Assembly (NCBI GenBank): GCA_035718275.1
Contig: DASTHI010000006.1
Coordinates: forward strand, 131,904-195,903
Source of the DNA: Pseudolabrys sp035718275
GTDB lineage: Bacteria; Pseudomonadota; Alphaproteobacteria; Rhizobiales; Xanthobacteraceae
Direction of reading: 5' to 3'
DNA length: 64,000 nucleotides
The translations under genes and the position numbers were made by a program. Position 1 is the stretch's first letter. Each line of letters starts with the position of its first letter. Under the pieces are notes generated by a model. That model was not told where the DNA came from and ran no database searches. It was given only the letters and a program-made list of their open reading frames with translations. Shown here in pieces: positions 1 to 8,240 of the stretch.

Positions 1-444
1 AGCGAAGAGACGTCAGCATCGATCGATATGGCTGAATTGCTTGAGGAGCTTCGGTCGGAAGCCGAACGCCAGGGCCGCAAGGCAAGCGTGGTGTTCCACG
101 GGCCGCCGATGGTCAGTGTTCGGCAGGCAGCCTTCAAGCGATGTCTGGCAAATCTGCTGTCGAATGCGGTGCGACACGCGCACACGATTGGGATTACCGG
201 CTTTCGCGATCACCGATACCTGATGATCACGCTCGATGACGACGGGCCGGGCATTCCCGCGGCGATGCGCGAGGAAGTCTTCAAGCCCTTCCTGCGGCTT
301 GACGATGCACGCAATCAGGATGAAGGCGGCACCGGATTGGGGCTGGCGATCGCCCGGGACATCGCGCGTTCCCATGGCGGCGACATCAGCTTGGGAGACA
401 GTCCGCTCGGGGGATTGCGGGCAACGGTCAAGCTGCCGGTCTGA
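1..444 (+). CDS. Sensor histidine kinase, C-terminal part (5' end outside window)
   Basis: This is the ATP-binding (HATPase_c) half of a two-component sensor kinase. The reading frame is open from the first base of the window, so the gene begins upstream. Visible kinase boxes are the N box (NLLSNAVRHA), the G1 box (DDGPGIP), an F-box-like FKPFLR and the G2 box (GTGLGLAIARDI), in the usual order and spacing. The stop codon is at 442-444. The sensor region, membrane segments and phospho-accepting histidine lie outside the window, so the signal and partner regulator are unknown. The box sequences resemble the EnvZ/OmpR-type class; the membrane location is inferred from that class. It converges with the TetR gene that follows, 8 bp away. 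Confidence 0.9.
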   Translation, partial: SEETSASIDMAELLEELRSEAERQGRKASVVFHGPPMVSVRQAAFKRCLANLLSNAVRHAHTIGITGFRDHRYLMITLDDDGPGIPAAMREEVFKPFLRLDDARNQDEGGTGLGLAIARDIARSHGGDISLGDSPLGGLRATVKLPV

Positions 445-452
445 CCCGTAGT

Positions 453-1169
453 TCAGGCTGCCTCTGCTTGCTCACCATGCTGGCGTCGTCGGCGCCGAGG
501 TCCGCGCAAGAGGCACCGTGGAATTGCACAAAGATCGTCAAGGAATCCGACCCAGCGTTCTGCGCTGGCCAATCCGCGGTCAAGCGCCGCCATGGTCCGG
601 TCTAGACCTTCAGTCTCGTCATCAATCCACACCGAGAGAACGCGTGTGAACATCAGCGCGGCACCTTGTGCGCGAAGGGCACCACGCGGACCCGATGCAG
701 AGATGCCTGCAGCCTCCAGCATCCATTGGTGCGATCGAATCGCCATTCCATTAAGCGCGAGTGCGAGGCTGGGATGTCGACGCGCCGAATACATCATGGA
801 GCGCACCGCCTCTTTGTAGGGCGCCAGCGCCTCAATGCGTCGCATCAGTATGTCGAACAGCCGGTCGCGCGGGGGCTCATCGGTCATTTCACCATTGCCG
901 CCCGCGAGCACTTTCTCGTCGATGTTCTTGATATGCGCAGCAAGGATAGCGAAGGTCGAACCGAATTCGGCGCGCAGTTGCGACAGCTTTATCCCAGCCC
1001 GACCTGCGACTTCGGCAAGTCCGATCTCGTCGAAAGGCCGATCGGCAAGAAGCGACATGAACGCTTCGATCGCCTTCTCGCGATCGGTATTGCCGCGCGG
1101 CGGCGGAGAGGGTGGTGACGGTGGTGATGGTGTCGGACGCCTGCTTTCGCGCCTGGGCCTGCGTGCCAT
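453..1169 (-). CDS. TetR/AcrR family transcriptional regulator
   Basis: A 238-residue TetR-type repressor. The N-terminal 25 residues are rich in Arg, Pro and Ser and look disordered. The helix-turn-helix lies at about residues 35-80, with the typical pattern FDEIGLAEVAGRAGIKLSQL. The remaining all-helical part should be the ligand and dimerisation domain. The C-terminus is Arg-rich (about residues 218-233), which is odd for the family but seen in rhizobial relatives. It is transcribed alone, converging with the kinase gene, and its upstream gap faces the 3' end of proC. No target operator was identified. The ligand cannot be inferred. The family assignment is firm, the role is not. Confidence 0.82.
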   Translation of the reverse strand: MARRPRRESRRPTPSPPSPPSPPPRGNTDREKAIEAFMSLLADRPFDEIGLAEVAGRAGIKLSQLRAEFGSTFAILAAHIKNIDEKVLAGGNGEMTDEPPRDRLFDILMRRIEALAPYKEAVRSMMYSARRHPSLALALNGMAIRSHQWMLEAAGISASGPRGALRAQGAALMFTRVLSVWIDDETEGLDRTMAALDRGLASAERWVGFLDDLCAIPRCLLRGPRRRRRQHGEQAEAA

Positions 1170-1267
1170 GCTGTCCTCCCAACGAACGGTTGGGCTTTAT
1201 GTAGGTTCGGAAAACAGGCTGTTCTAGGGCCTTCTCTCGGCGAAAACCGGCAGCCACGTGAGGTGGA

Positions 1268-2101
1268 CTAGCCGCGAAGCTCGCGTGAGCGATTTGCCGC
1301 AGCCGCGATGGCACGTGTCATCAGGTCCTCTAGACCGCCAGGCGCCATCAAGGCGTCGAGCGCGGCTGCCGTCGTTCCTCCGGGTGAAGTCACGTTCTTT
1401 CGCAGAGTTTCGGCGTCCATTTTCGACTGATGCAGCAACTCACCGGAGCCGGAAACCGTTTCGTGCGCCAGGAGACGAGCCAAGGGTGCGGGAAGTCCTG
1501 CCGCGATGCCGGCTTTTTCCATGGCTTCCGCTAGCAGGAATACATAGGCCGGGCCGGAGCCGGAGAGGGCCGTTACGGCATCCATCAGCGATTCATCCTT
1601 GATCCATGCAACCGCACCGATTGCCGACAGCAAATCGCTCGCCAACTTTCGTTGCGAAGCTGAGACACGTGTGTTTGGAACCGCGACGCTGATGCCGCGA
1701 GCGATTGCTGCAGGTGTATTCGGCATCGCGCGCACGACGGCCGCACCTTTCGGCAGCAAGTTTTGGAGAAAACCAAGCGTGCGGCCGGCCATGATCGAGA
1801 GCACCAGTGTTGATTTTCCGACATGCTCGGCCAGTGGCTCGAGAGCTTGAGCAGCAATCTGCGGCTTGACCGCAAAGACAACCGCACTCGCCACGGTCTT
1901 GCCTCTCGGATTGAGCCGCAGCCCGCGGCGCGCGAGCGCCCTGATCTTGCTGCTTGGCTGCGGCTCGATGACGATCAACTGTCTGGGATTGAGGCCGCGC
2001 GAGAGCCAACCCTCGATCATAGCGCCGCCCATTTTCCCGGCGCCGATCAACACGAGAGCGCCGCGGAAATTCTTCAAGCTTTTTGTCTGACGGCTGGTCA
2101 T
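1268..2101 (-). CDS. proC: Pyrroline-5-carboxylate reductase
   Basis: Catalyses the last step of proline synthesis, NAD(P)H-dependent reduction of 1-pyrroline-5-carboxylate to L-proline, in the cytosol. The 277-residue length matches the family. The N-terminal Rossmann nucleotide-binding loop GAGKMG is at residues 20-25. FAVKPQ and RAMPNTPA follow in the expected places, and the C-terminal dimerisation domain carries the SGSGPAY signature and the TSPGGTTAAALD stretch. It begins only 16 bp after the stop of the YbjN-like gene on the same strand, so the two are probably co-transcribed, with proC second. This pairing is common in Bradyrhizobium relatives. Confidence 0.95.
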   Translation of the reverse strand: MTSRQTKSLKNFRGALVLIGAGKMGGAMIEGWLSRGLNPRQLIVIEPQPSSKIRALARRGLRLNPRGKTVASAVVFAVKPQIAAQALEPLAEHVGKSTLVLSIMAGRTLGFLQNLLPKGAAVVRAMPNTPAAIARGISVAVPNTRVSASQRKLASDLLSAIGAVAWIKDESLMDAVTALSGSGPAYVFLLAEAMEKAGIAAGLPAPLARLLAHETVSGSGELLHQSKMDAETLRKNVTSPGGTTAAALDALMAPGGLEDLMTRAIAAAANRSRELRG

Positions 2102-2117
2102 GGCCGGTCAGCGGCCT

Positions 2118-2618
2118 TTATGCCTCGCCCGAGGTTTCGAACATGGCGGCATCGAGCGCTTCGCGCGCACTCTTACCCGCCCAAACCACGAACTGAAAGG
2201 CTGTGAAATATCGCTCGCAGGTGTCAAGGGCGGTGCCGAGCAGCGCCTCGCATTGCTTCCCGGAAGGCTCGCTGCCGCCGGCGAGCACGAGCGCGTGGCG
2301 AAACATGACCATTCCTTCGTTGGTCCAGTGGTCGAAATGGCCCACCCAGAGCCGCTCGTTAATGGACGAAATCAGCGCCTGAACCTCGACCCGCCGTCTC
2401 TCGGGCACGCGCAGCTCGAATGCGCAGGCGAGATGCAGAGCCTCAATGTCGCTCATCCAAGTATACGAAAGCTGGTAGTCGGTCCAACGTCCGGTCACGA
2501 GGATCGTGATTTCGTCGTCGCTGGCACGCTCGAAAGACCAGTCATTCCCGGCAGCAAGGCGTTCGACGACATCGAGAGGATTGATTCGTGATTCTTCCGC
2601 GTAGCCTGTGAGGGACAT
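2118..2618 (-). CDS. YbjN domain-containing protein
   Basis: A 166-residue cytosolic protein of the YbjN (bacterial sensory transduction regulator) family. These are small alpha/beta proteins related in fold to type III secretion chaperones; their biochemical role is not established. An upstream in-frame start exists at 2666, but the ATG at 2618 is preferred. It follows a good GGAG ribosome-binding site and begins the conserved part (MSLTGYAEESRINPLDVV). The middle of the protein shows the family pattern of alternating strands and an acidic helix, with many Trp and Phe residues. It lies directly upstream of proC in a likely two-gene operon. The family call is fairly confident; no function beyond that is claimed. 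Confidence 0.78.
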   Translation of the reverse strand: MSLTGYAEESRINPLDVVERLAAGNDWSFERASDDEITILVTGRWTDYQLSYTWMSDIEALHLACAFELRVPERRRVEVQALISSINERLWVGHFDHWTNEGMVMFRHALVLAGGSEPSGKQCEALLGTALDTCERYFTAFQFVVWAGKSAREALDAAMFETSGEA

Positions 2619-2969
2619 GCCGTCTCCGCTTTGCCGATTGGAGCGAGGGGAAACGCACGCCACCACACGTCGCGGAATCGAGTACCAGAAGGCATCGACC
2701 GCCTGTCGACACGAGATTACCGATGCCTTGACGAGGACAGCGAATCAGAGACCGATTCGAATATATCGCGCCTGATTCCATCCGCCAAAGGCATCGTCAA
2801 GTGGCAATCAGCCGTGATTTGCCGCATCGAGGCAACGCCGTCGATTCGACTCTCCACAGCCAAAGCTGCGTGAGCATGAGTCTTCGGTGGATAAATGTGC
2901 GGCCGGGTCTGCAGGTAAGTCGGCACGTTGTGGCTGCGGTCAGGCGCTGTCACCGCGCTGCCGGCTCGC
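2619..2969. other. Intergenic region upstream of the ybjN-like/proC operon
   Basis: About 350 bp between the 3' end of prs and the start of the YbjN-like gene, both on the minus strand. It should hold the promoter of the ybjN-proC operon and the end of the prs transcript. Short overlapping ORFs exist on both strands, but none has a credible ribosome-binding site or protein-like composition. I see no RNA gene or clear terminator. Confidence 0.5.
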
Positions 2970-3923
2970 CTAGTCAAAAAGGCTGGACACCGATTCCTCG
3001 GCCGCCGTCCTTCCGATGGCTTCGCCGATAAGAGGCGCAATCTCCAGAAGACGGATATTGCCGGCCGCGAGAATCTCCTTGGTCGGCTGAATCGAATCCG
3101 TGATGACCAATTCCTTCAATCGTGAGTGCGAGATGCGTTCGACCGCTCCACCGGAGAGCACGCCATGACTGATATACGCATAAACCGCTTGCGCGCCCTT
3201 TTCGAGCAGGGCATCCGCCGCATTTACCAGTGTGCCACCGGAATCCACGATGTCGTCCACGAGCACGCAGGTGTAGCCGGCAACATCGCCGATGACGTTC
3301 ATCACCTCGGATTCCCCGGCGCGTTCGCGGCGCTTGTCGATGATGGCAAGCGGAGCATTGATCCGTTTGGCCAGCCCGCGCGCGCGCACCACGCCGCCAA
3401 CATCCGGTGACACGACCATCACATTGTCGAGCCGAAAACGCTCGCGGATGTCGCGGACCATGACGGGGGAGGCGTAGAGATTGTCGGTCGGAATATCGAA
3501 AAATCCCTGGATTTGCCCAGCGTGCAGATCGAGCGTGAGCACGCGATCTGCGCCGGCACGGGTGATCAGGTTGGCGACAAGCTTTGCGGAAATGGGAGTG
3601 CGCGGACCGGGCTTGCGGTCCTGGCGAGCATAACCGAAATAAGGCATCACCGCGGTGATGCGGCGCGCGGATGAACGCCGAAGCGCATCGATGATGATCA
3701 ACAACTCCATCACGTGATCGTTCGCTGGAAATGACGTCGATTGGATCACGAACACGTCGGCGCCGCGCACGTTTTCCTGGATCTCGACGAAAATCTCCAT
3801 GTCGGCAAAACGCCGCACCACGGCCTTTGTCAGCGGAAGCTTAAGATATTTCGCGATTCCCCGTGCCAGCACGGGATTGGAATTGCCGGCAACGAGCTTG
3901 ATCGCTCCGTTCTTGCCCGACAT
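2970..3923 (-). CDS. prs: Ribose-phosphate pyrophosphokinase (PRPP synthetase)
   Basis: Makes 5-phosphoribosyl 1-pyrophosphate from ribose 5-phosphate and ATP, the precursor for nucleotides, His, Trp and NAD. The 317-residue length is normal for bacterial class I enzymes. Visible signatures are the substrate segment PYFGYARQDRK near residue 100, the metal-binding DLHAGQIQGFFD near residue 130, the flexible loop around KRRERAGE, and the PRPP-binding loop VLVDDIVDSGGTL near residue 218. It stands alone on the minus strand, with the lipoprotein gene more than 100 bp upstream. It belongs to the conserved core block with lgt, rplY and pth. Confidence 0.97.
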   Translation of the reverse strand: MSGKNGAIKLVAGNSNPVLARGIAKYLKLPLTKAVVRRFADMEIFVEIQENVRGADVFVIQSTSFPANDHVMELLIIIDALRRSSARRITAVMPYFGYARQDRKPGPRTPISAKLVANLITRAGADRVLTLDLHAGQIQGFFDIPTDNLYASPVMVRDIRERFRLDNVMVVSPDVGGVVRARGLAKRINAPLAIIDKRRERAGESEVMNVIGDVAGYTCVLVDDIVDSGGTLVNAADALLEKGAQAVYAYISHGVLSGGAVERISHSRLKELVITDSIQPTKEILAAGNIRLLEIAPLIGEAIGRTAAEESVSSLFD

Positions 3924-4041
3924 TCGAACCTCGCCCTCAAACCCCGCTACAAGGCGGCGTGGTCATAACAAGGCAGGCAGGGCCCGGCAATACGGGTCAA
4001 ATTCTTTCTCCCGGTCTTTTCCGACCAGGATGAACAGCCGA

Positions 4042-4785
4042 TTAGTGTCCCGATGCTGCGAGAGTGAACGTCTCGCTGACCGAGATCAGCGCCGGCGGCC
4101 GACGTTTTGGCAGCGGCACCAGATCATCCGGGCCGTTGGTCTCGGCTACGTCCGCCTCCGCGGGTATCGGGTCGACCTGCGGCTGGGAAATGCGGAAAAT
4201 CCCCGCTGCTTCGGGCGAGGATTCAGGGGCGGCGGCGATGGAATATTGAGCTTCTCCCGCCGGTGCGGTCGCGGGCGCGACATCGGCCGAAGTGAGAAAA
4301 TTGGCAAGCTGATCGATGCTCTTTCGGGCGATCCGCTGCAGCATCTCGTCATCGGCCGCTGCCCAGGCATCCTTATGCCTCGTCTTCGTTGACTCTTCAC
4401 CGCTGATGCGCAGGGTGCGTGCTTCCTCCCGATCGAACACGTCCCAGACCCATGAAATGGTCGTTTCGTGCCTTGCGACTTTTGCCGCCACATATCCTCG
4501 CACGCGATAGGCGGATGACTGCTCGCGCGAGATGATTGCGAGCCGCTTCGCCTGTGCCTCATTATTGAGATCTTGCACCAGGCGATGAAATTGCGCCGGA
4601 GGCAGGCCGTCAAGAGAATCGAAGGCGACCGTCGCACCACGCGGTGGCGCAGCAGACAGGTCATGCCTGTCCGCATTGCAAGCTGCGAGCATCAGGGCAC
4701 ATGCGACAAACATCCACGGCCGCAAATGCGCTGCCTGCCAACCCGCGCCGGCTGCGCGGCGGGCCCAACTCCACCCCATCGACAC
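4042..4785 (-). CDS. Predicted lipoprotein, conserved hypothetical
   Basis: A 247-residue protein with an N-terminal signal sequence ending in a lipobox (Leu-Ala-Ala-Cys, Cys at residue 36). It is predicted to be exported, lipid-modified by Lgt and anchored in a membrane. The mature part has an alpha/beta middle region (about residues 50-160). A Pro- and Ala-rich, probably disordered stretch follows, and near the end comes the sequence PLPKRRPP, a proline-rich motif seen in several exported rhizobial proteins. No enzymatic motif was recognised. It follows pgeF by 107 bp on the same strand, so it could be the last gene of the lgt-midA-pgeF operon or have its own promoter. Function unknown. Confidence 0.75.
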   Translation of the reverse strand: MSMGWSWARRAAGAGWQAAHLRPWMFVACALMLAACNADRHDLSAAPPRGATVAFDSLDGLPPAQFHRLVQDLNNEAQAKRLAIISREQSSAYRVRGYVAAKVARHETTISWVWDVFDREEARTLRISGEESTKTRHKDAWAAADDEMLQRIARKSIDQLANFLTSADVAPATAPAGEAQYSIAAAPESSPEAAGIFRISQPQVDPIPAEADVAETNGPDDLVPLPKRRPPALISVSETFTLAASGH

Positions 4786-4892
4786 CCCTGCCGGCCTGTT
4801 ATTGAATTGAACCGCTCGACCGTGCCTTCAGCGTAGCGGCAAGTCGACAGGCGAGTCCACAAAAAGAAAATGGATCGGACGGAAGCTGTGGG

Positions 4893-5708
4893 TCACTGCG
4901 CGATCGCGATCGCGTTGATGTGCCGCCCATAATCGGGCTCGCCATTGTGCGTGGTGCGTCGATAGCTGAAGAACCGCTCCGGGTCGGCATAGGTGCAAAA
5001 GCCGATATCCTCAAAACTTTCGACTCCGTTGCGGTGGACACGTTCAGTAATGTAGCCGGTGAGATCGAACAGTGCGTGGTTAGGACGGTGCGAGGGCGCA
5101 AAGAAGGCTGTATTCGCTTCATCGGCCTTCAGGAATTGTTGGATGAATTCCGGCCCAACTTCGTAGTTCGGCTGCCGGATCGTCGGTCCGAGCGCCGCGA
5201 TGACACGCCTGCGATTGGCGCCAAGACTTTCCATGGCCGCTATCGTCGCCTCGATCACGCCTGCGAGCGCGCCGCGCCATCCAGCGTGTGCTGCGCCGAC
5301 CACACCGGCCTCTGAATCGGCAAACAGCAGAGGGCCGCAATCGGCTGTGGAGACTCCGATCGCGAGCCGCGGCACGCGCGTGACTACGGCATCCGCACGC
5401 GGCCGGTTTTCATTTGTCCATGGCTTCTCTGCCACGACCACAGCGGGCGAATGGATCTGATAGGGCGTAAGCAAATTGTCTGGGCTGACGCCTAGCGCGG
5501 ACGCCATGCGGGCACGGTTTTCGGCGATTCTCTCCGTAGCGTCTCGTGACCCGACTCCGCCGTTGAGCGAACTGTACATTCCCTGCGATACGCCGCCTGC
5601 CCGTGTAAAAAAGGCATGACGGATACTCTCCAGTTTCGCAAGTGAGCGCGCCTGCAGCATCAGGTCACCGGATTGCTGTTCAGCCATGCTGAAAGAGATA
5701 TTGCGCAC
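4893..5708 (-). CDS. pgeF: Peptidoglycan editing factor PgeF (laccase-domain, YfiH-type)
   Basis: A cytosolic zinc enzyme of the YfiH/PgeF family, which in E. coli removes mis-incorporated L-Ser from cell-wall precursors; older annotations call it multicopper polyphenol oxidase. The 271-residue length fits. The metal ligands expected for the family are visible as His in YQIHSP, Cys in STADCGP and His in GAAHAGWRG. The usual GPCI motif reads GPTI here, so the Cys is replaced by Thr; this is not one of the metal ligands. An alternative start seven codons downstream (5687) is possible. It begins 21 bp after the MidA-like gene on the same strand, forming a three-gene operon with lgt first. Confidence 0.92.
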   Translation of the reverse strand: MRNISFSMAEQQSGDLMLQARSLAKLESIRHAFFTRAGGVSQGMYSSLNGGVGSRDATERIAENRARMASALGVSPDNLLTPYQIHSPAVVVAEKPWTNENRPRADAVVTRVPRLAIGVSTADCGPLLFADSEAGVVGAAHAGWRGALAGVIEATIAAMESLGANRRRVIAALGPTIRQPNYEVGPEFIQQFLKADEANTAFFAPSHRPNHALFDLTGYITERVHRNGVESFEDIGFCTYADPERFFSYRRTTHNGEPDYGRHINAIAIAQ

Positions 5709-5729
5709 ATGATCGTTCAGCCAGCATGA

Positions 5730-6836
5730 TCAGGTCTCGAATCCGGGTGGGCGGCCGATCGCAGCATGCGCGAATGCCGCTACTTTGAACAGTTCTCCCA
5801 TGGATGCCCTGTCGCGCCCGATCAGGCGCGTGAGAGCCTGCTCGACTTTAGCGGCGATGTCCCGCCCCTTATTTCTTGCCTTGAGTGAGGCGGCACGCTG
5901 CTCGATCCCAAGTCGCCTCAGAAACTCGCATTGCTCGATCGGGCCATAACACCGTGCTCCCATGGCTTCGGCTGCCCGGCAGAGCGCTTCGAAATCCACA
6001 TGCGCCGTCAAGTCAAGCTCCCCGGGCGCGCTGAGCGGATCGGCAAAGGCGTGCTGACCGACAGCCTGCAGCGTCTCGCCGATTCCGGTTTTCAGATGCC
6101 CATAGTCGATGACCAATGCAGCGCCGCGCCCGTCGGTCACGCGCCGCCCGACTTCCATTGCTTCGGTGTCGCTGCGCCACTCGAAAATGGCTCCCACACG
6201 AGCGTCCTCACGGACCGAGGCGGGCACCAGCATCTGAAAAAACGGCAGCGGGTCGGGAGCAATCGTAAACACGAGTTGTCCGCTCGAATCGACCTGGATG
6301 CGTCGTTCGTGCCATCCGCGATCCGTTTTCACTGCCTGATTGACCGGCAGCGCATCGAAGAACTCGTTGGCGAGCAGGATCGCCGGTCCCTGAGGAACAT
6401 CCGCAAGTGTGACGTGCCAGAAGATCGGAACACCGGAGTCACCTAGCGCTTGCTCCTGCTGCTCGCGAAGCAGCGGACTGATCTCCACGAGATGAAGCAC
6501 GATTGCCGAACGGAATTCGGGAACGACCTGGACCGCCCGCAGGGCATCTTTCATCATCGTGCCGCGGCCGGGCCCCAGCTCGACCAGGCGTACGTTTTCC
6601 GGCGCGCCCATCTGCTTCCAGACTGCGCACGCCCACAGGCCCACGAGCTCGCCGAACATCTGGCTGACTTCCGGTGCGGTGATGAAATCCCCGCGGGCGC
6701 CGAAAGGATCGCGGCTCATGTAATAGCCGTGCTGCGGATCGAACAGGCAAAGAGACATATATTCGCTGACGGGCATCGGGCCTGCTTGCGCGATGCGCCG
6801 CCGGATTTCGTCATCGAGAGGCGATCGCGCCTGCAC
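5730..6836 (-). CDS. SAM-dependent methyltransferase, MidA/NDUFAF7 type
   Basis: A class I S-adenosylmethionine methyltransferase related to mitochondrial NDUFAF7/MidA, which methylates an arginine of a complex I subunit; the bacterial substrate is not known with certainty. The SAM-binding motif is VELGPGRGTMMKD. It is preceded by the family hallmark FDPQHGYYMSRDPFGARGDF, here cut by the 20-residue limit, and followed by LLANEFFDALPV. An in-frame ATG exists at 6941, but that would overlap lgt by 106 bp. The GTG at 6836 is preferred: the lgt stop and this start share one base (TAGTG), a classic coupled junction, and the conserved part begins just after it. This gives 368 residues. The operon order is lgt, this gene, pgeF. 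Confidence 0.88.
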   Translation of the reverse strand: MQARSPLDDEIRRRIAQAGPMPVSEYMSLCLFDPQHGYYMSRDPFGARGDFITAPEVSQMFGELVGLWACAVWKQMGAPENVRLVELGPGRGTMMKDALRAVQVVPEFRSAIVLHLVEISPLLREQQEQALGDSGVPIFWHVTLADVPQGPAILLANEFFDALPVNQAVKTDRGWHERRIQVDSSGQLVFTIAPDPLPFFQMLVPASVREDARVGAIFEWRSDTEAMEVGRRVTDGRGAALVIDYGHLKTGIGETLQAVGQHAFADPLSAPGELDLTAHVDFEALCRAAEAMGARCYGPIEQCEFLRRLGIEQRAASLKARNKGRDIAAKVEQALTRLIGRDRASMGELFKVAAFAHAAIGRPPGFET

Positions 6837-7660
6837 TACGATCTCCGAAACACGGGGTGCCTGATCGCATAAACGATGAAGCAGACGCCTGCGAGCAGAA
6901 GCGGGATCGATAACAGCTGCCCCATCGTCGCCCCGCCCCACAGAAATCCGAGTTGCGCATCGGGTTCACGGAAGAATTCGCAGAAAATGCGGGCAATGGA
7001 ATAGCCGACGGCAAAACTTCCGATGATGAAGCCGGGGCGTTTCAGCGCGCCGCCGCGAATGAGCAGCGACAGCACGATCAGCAGGACGATTCCCTCGAGC
7101 GTCGCTTCATAGAGTTGGCTGGGATGCCGCGGCAGCGGACCTCCACTGGGAAATATCATCGCCCATGGCACGTCGGTCGGCCGACCCCACAATTCGCCGT
7201 TGATGAAATTGGCAATGCGCCCCAAGAACAGCCCGATCGGGCCGACCGCGCAGGTGATGTCGCCGAGCGAAAGCACCGGAAGGTCCCGCTTGTAGCCGAA
7301 CAGAAGCACTGCAATCACGCATCCGGCAAATCCCCCGTGGAAAGACATTCCGCCATGCCAGAGCTGGAATATTTGCATCGGGTGTGCGGCGAAGAACGGC
7401 AAATTGTAGAAGAGCACATAACCGATACGCCCTCCGACAATGATGCCTAGCGTGACCCACAGGATGAAATCGTCAAAATCAGCCACGCTGATGGGGGCCT
7501 TGCCGCCCCACAAGTTTTCGGAACGGATGAGGAAGCGCGCGTAACCCCAGCCGATCAGGATCCCGAAAATATATGCGAGTGCATACCAGCGGATGGCAAA
7601 GGGGCCGAGATGCACCATCACCGGGTCGAACGACGGGTATGGGATGACGAGCAAGGGCAT
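6836..7660 (-). CDS. lgt: Prolipoprotein diacylglyceryl transferase
   Basis: Inner-membrane enzyme that moves a diacylglyceryl group from phosphatidylglycerol to the lipobox cysteine of prolipoproteins, the first step of lipoprotein maturation. The start chosen is the ATG at 7660 (MPLLVIPYPSFDPV), where family homology begins; the frame stays open to 7789 but the extra residues are Arg-rich and unconserved. This gives 274 residues with about seven membrane segments. Signature elements are MSFHGG, GRIANFINGELWGR and HPSQLYEA. It is the first gene of a coupled operon (lgt, midA-like, pgeF) and is divergent from the ubiK-like gene across a 112 bp gap that should hold both promoters. Confidence 0.96.
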   Translation of the reverse strand: MPLLVIPYPSFDPVMVHLGPFAIRWYALAYIFGILIGWGYARFLIRSENLWGGKAPISVADFDDFILWVTLGIIVGGRIGYVLFYNLPFFAAHPMQIFQLWHGGMSFHGGFAGCVIAVLLFGYKRDLPVLSLGDITCAVGPIGLFLGRIANFINGELWGRPTDVPWAMIFPSGGPLPRHPSQLYEATLEGIVLLIVLSLLIRGGALKRPGFIIGSFAVGYSIARIFCEFFREPDAQLGFLWGGATMGQLLSIPLLLAGVCFIVYAIRHPVFRRS

Positions 7661-7772
7661 TGCATTATCCGTTTTGCGCGAACCCTGAGGGCTCGATGTG
7701 GTAGCATGCCGGGTCTTGCGGCGGGATCGTCTGATGGCCATTCTGATGGCATCCCGCGCGGGAGGCGAAAAC

Positions 7773-8084
7773 ATGACGCAGACCAGCAACCGATTCTTCG
7801 ATGAAATGGCCCGCCTGATGAACGATGCCGCCGGCGTGGCGCAAGGCGTGCGGCGTGAGGTCGATACACTGTTTCGCAGTCAGGCGGAGCGTATTTTGCG
7901 GGACCTCGACGTCGTTCAACGCGAGGAGTTCGAGGCCGTGAAGGAGATGGCCCGGCTCGCACGTGAAGAAAACGAGGCGCTGAAGGCACGCATCGAAGCA
8001 CTGGAAGCCAAGGCGGCGAAGCCCGCGAAGAAAACCAAGGAAAGCGCCGACAAGGCGGACAAGGCGAAGGACGCCGGCGCATAA
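7773..8084 (+). CDS. UbiK-like accessory factor (BMFP/YqiC family)
   Basis: A 103-residue protein of the former DUF526/YqiC family. Members form coiled-coil trimers that bind membranes, and in E. coli UbiK assists aerobic ubiquinone synthesis. The pattern is typical: an N-terminal amphipathic segment (MTQTSNRFFDEMARLMNDAA), a central part with RREVDTLFRSQAERIL, then a long charged coiled coil (about residues 55-85) and a Lys/Ala-rich tail. The ATG at 7773 follows a GGAGG site; the in-frame codons upstream back to 7698 are not protein-like. It is divergent from lgt. The family assignment is good; the role in quinone synthesis here is by analogy. Confidence 0.85.
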   Translation: MTQTSNRFFDEMARLMNDAAGVAQGVRREVDTLFRSQAERILRDLDVVQREEFEAVKEMARLAREENEALKARIEALEAKAAKPAKKTKESADKADKAKDAGA

Positions 8085-8115
8085 CCTCGACGCGGCCCTG
8101 TCGGGGGTGAGATTC

Positions 8116-8144
8116 TTGCCCTTGGCGTCTACCGTCGCTATAAA
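8116..8144 (+). promoter_or_regulatory. Predicted sigma-70 promoter of rplY
   Basis: A -35-like TTGCCC at 8116-8121 and a -10-like TATAAA at 8139-8144 are separated by exactly 17 bp. Transcription would start near 8151, giving a leader of about 90 nt before the rplY ATG. This is pattern recognition only. Confidence 0.5.
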
Positions 8145-8193
8145 CCCGCACGTTCGCGGCCCCCGGCACCCCTGGAGGCTCGCCGCGCTCGTA

Positions 8194-8215
8194 GGCGGCC
8201 AAAAAGCCGCCTTTT
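8194..8215 (+). terminator. Terminator-like hairpin in the rplY leader
   Basis: A perfect 6-bp G+C stem (GGCGGC at 8194-8199, GCCGCC at 8206-8211) with an A-rich loop is followed at once by TTTT. It lies 25 bp before the rplY start codon. It is downstream of the predicted rplY promoter, so it could end ubiK-like transcripts, attenuate rplY, or both. Confidence 0.55.
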
Positions 8216-8240
8216 CCATTGGTTTGCATGAGGTTTCGAT

